The notes under the pieces: generated by a model | The model's database searches: none | What the model saw: only the letters and a program-made list of their open reading frames with translations | Told to the model about the DNA's origin: nothing | Source: Hymenopus coronatus | Lineage: Eukaryota; Arthropoda; Insecta; Mantodea; Hymenopodidae | Direction: 5' to 3' | Length of the DNA stretch: 64,000 nucleotides | Assembly (NCBI GenBank): GCA_030762935.1 | Contig: CM060883.1 | Span: 97,352,001-97,416,000, forward strand | Shown here: in pieces, positions 62,703 through 64,000 of the stretch | How positions within the stretch are numbered: the stretch's first letter is position 1 | How the letters are laid out: the number at the start of each line of letters is the position of its first letter | Made by a program: the position numbers and the translations under genes

Positions 62703-63725
62703 GTACATCTGTGTTTCTTTTCCTTTAGGTTCCAGACCTCACTTCCATATATCCCCACTGGTAAGTAAAATCTTAGCTGTATTTCTTTTCCTTTAGGTTC
62801 CAGACCTCACTTCCATCACTGGTAAGTAAAATCTTAGCTGTGTTTCTTTTCTTTTAGGTTCCAGACCTCACTTCCTTATATCCCCACTGGTAAGTAAAAT
62901 CTTAGCTGTGTTTCTTTTCCTTTAGGTTCCAGACCTCACTTCCATATATCCCCCACTGGTAAGTAAAATCTTAGCTGTGTTTCTTTTCCTTTAGGTTCCA
63001 GACCTCACTTCCATATATCCCCACTGGTAAGTAAAATCTTAGCTGTGTTTCTTTTCCTTTAGGTTCCAGACCTCACTTCCATATATCCCCACTGGTAGGT
63101 AAAATCTTAGCTGTGTTTCTTTTCCTTTAGGTTCCAGACCTCACTTCCATATATCCCCACTGGTAAGTAAAATCTTAGCTGTGTTTCTTTTCCTTTAGGT
63201 TCCAGACCTCACTTCCATATATCCCCACTGGTAAGTAAAATCTTAGCTGTGTTTCTTTTCCTTTAGGTTCCAGACCTCACTTCCATATATCCCCACTGGT
63301 AAGTAAAATCTTAGCTGTGTTTCTTTGCCTTTAGGTTCCAGACCTCACTTCCATCACTGGTAAGTAAAATCTTAGCTGTGTTTCTTTTCCTTTAGGTTCT
63401 AGACCTCACTTCCATATATCCCCACTGGTAAGTAAAATCTTAGCTGTGTTTCTTTTCCTTTAGGTTCCAGACCTCACTTCCATATATCCCCACTGGCAGG
63501 TAAAATCTTAGCTGTGTTTCTTTTCCTTTAGGTTCCAGACATCACTTCCATATATCCCCACTGGCAGGTAAAATCTTAGCTGTGTTTCTTTGCCTTTAGG
63601 TTCCAGACCTCACTTCCATATATCCCCACTGGTAGGTAAAATCTTAGCTGTGTTTCTTTTCCTTTAGGTTCCAGACCTCACTTCCATTTATCCCCACTGG
63701 TAAGTAAAATCTTAGCTGTGTTTCT
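62660..63725. repeat. 68-bp tandem array, about 16 copies, LINE-derived
   Basis: The unit is GTAAGTAAAATCTTAGCTGT, GTTTCTTTTCCTTTAG, then GTTCCAGACCTCACTTCC and ATATATCCCCACTG (68 bp). Starts of the GTTCC segment: 62671, 62729, 62797, 62858, 62925, 62994, 63062, 63130, 63198, 63266, 63334, 63395, 63463, 63531, 63599, 63668. Copies 3 and 11 lack seven bases (CCATCACTG). In plus orientation each unit looks like acceptor, 32-nt segment, donor; in minus orientation it reads FYLPVGIYGSEVWNLKEK of a LINE. Confidence 0.92.
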
Positions 63726-64000
63726 TTCCTCAGTATTCATCTCATTGTTCCACAAATATGTTGAAATGTTTGAATTTTGCTATTTATATCTTATTGTTCA
63801 TGATAAGTTATGTTGCAGCCCAAATCCTGGAGGTATGAAACTGGTTCTAACACTTCATCTTCACTTGCTATTTTTGTTCTTACTGGGTACCTTCCATGAA
63901 ATGCCAGTACTTTAGTTCTATTATTTTGAAATTGTCATATCGTATTTCTTACATACATTATTTAATTGATTAACTACTAAGTTATCACAAGTATAAATGT
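63726..64000. other. Intron 9 continuation, nothing recognised
   Basis: The array ends at CTGTGTTTCTTTCCTCAG, another acceptor-like word, followed by unassigned AT-rich sequence to the window end. Confidence 0.35.

Noticed and set aside
62671..63700. Sixteen real host micro-exons
   Set aside because: The 32-nt segments are antisense LINE sequence, would break the frame and would need 36-nt introns; kept only as a hypothesis to test.
62660..63725. CRISPR array
   Set aside because: The tandem units have no unique spacers, the context is eukaryotic intron, and the unit derives from a LINE. The A/B satellite at 48665-49436 was rejected for the same reason.
1..64000. LTR retrotransposon or endogenous virus
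   Set aside because: I found no long direct terminal repeats, gag-type zinc knuckle, protease or integrase motifs; all reverse transcriptases seen are LINE- or Penelope-type.

Overview
This is a eukaryotic (metazoan) intronic window, AT-rich and packed with transposable elements. There are no bacterial-type operons. What looks like host coding sequence is one plus-strand gene for a long, charged, probably coiled-coil protein. Nine exons between 15169 and 61146 total 1335 nt and read as 445 codons with no stop and with matching splice phases at every junction. Its first and last exons appear to lie outside the window. The element mix (Penelope-like elements with GIY-YIG nucleases, several DD34D mariner families, pogo/Tigger, SGNH-type LINEs, tRNA-derived SINEs) suggests an invertebrate, perhaps an arthropod. 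A chelicerate would fit, but that is a guess.

Layout. 1-7.2 kb is a nest of insertions: an old Penelope-like element (PLE) was split by a younger PLE, that by a LINE with an SGNH ORF1, and that by a 212-bp palindromic mini-element. 7.5-10.25 kb holds a decayed transposase, a LINE nuclease scrap and a 928-bp pogo/Tigger element with TA duplications. 10.26-14.12 kb is a nearly intact minus-strand LINE of the same general class. 15.2 kb is the first host exon seen. 15.9-18.75 kb holds LINE pieces and a PLE. 18.79-25.64 kb is a giant degenerate CT/GT array whose right flank is part of a dispersed repeat (called Rep-X here). 26.6-33.6 kb has four host exons, with a compound PLE between the last two. 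34.3-41.7 kb has a second PLE copy, SINEs, an RNase H-type LINE, a mariner and another palindromic mini-element. 41.8-53.1 kb has two host exons around a LINE broken by PLE pieces, a mariner, a 31/44-bp satellite and an apparently intact mariner. 53.7-62.2 kb has SINEs, several Rep-X copies (one head-to-head pair) and two host exons. 62.4-63.7 kb is a LINE C-terminus from which a 68-bp unit was amplified into about 16 copies, each carrying splice-acceptor- and donor-like sequence in the host gene's sense.

How the parts relate. The host exons are short and the introns (up to 11 kb) consist mostly of mobile DNA. The most striking theme is a group of Penelope-type insertions, autonomous remnants and 158-282 bp miniatures alike, that share an inverted repeat, a single unpaired tail of tens of bases, hammerhead-ribozyme-like sequence (GAAAC just after a stem) and target duplications of about 12 bp. 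The second theme is new tandem arrays that appear to grow out of transposon sequence (the 68-bp array from a LINE; the 6.9-kb array probably from a Rep-X microsatellite).
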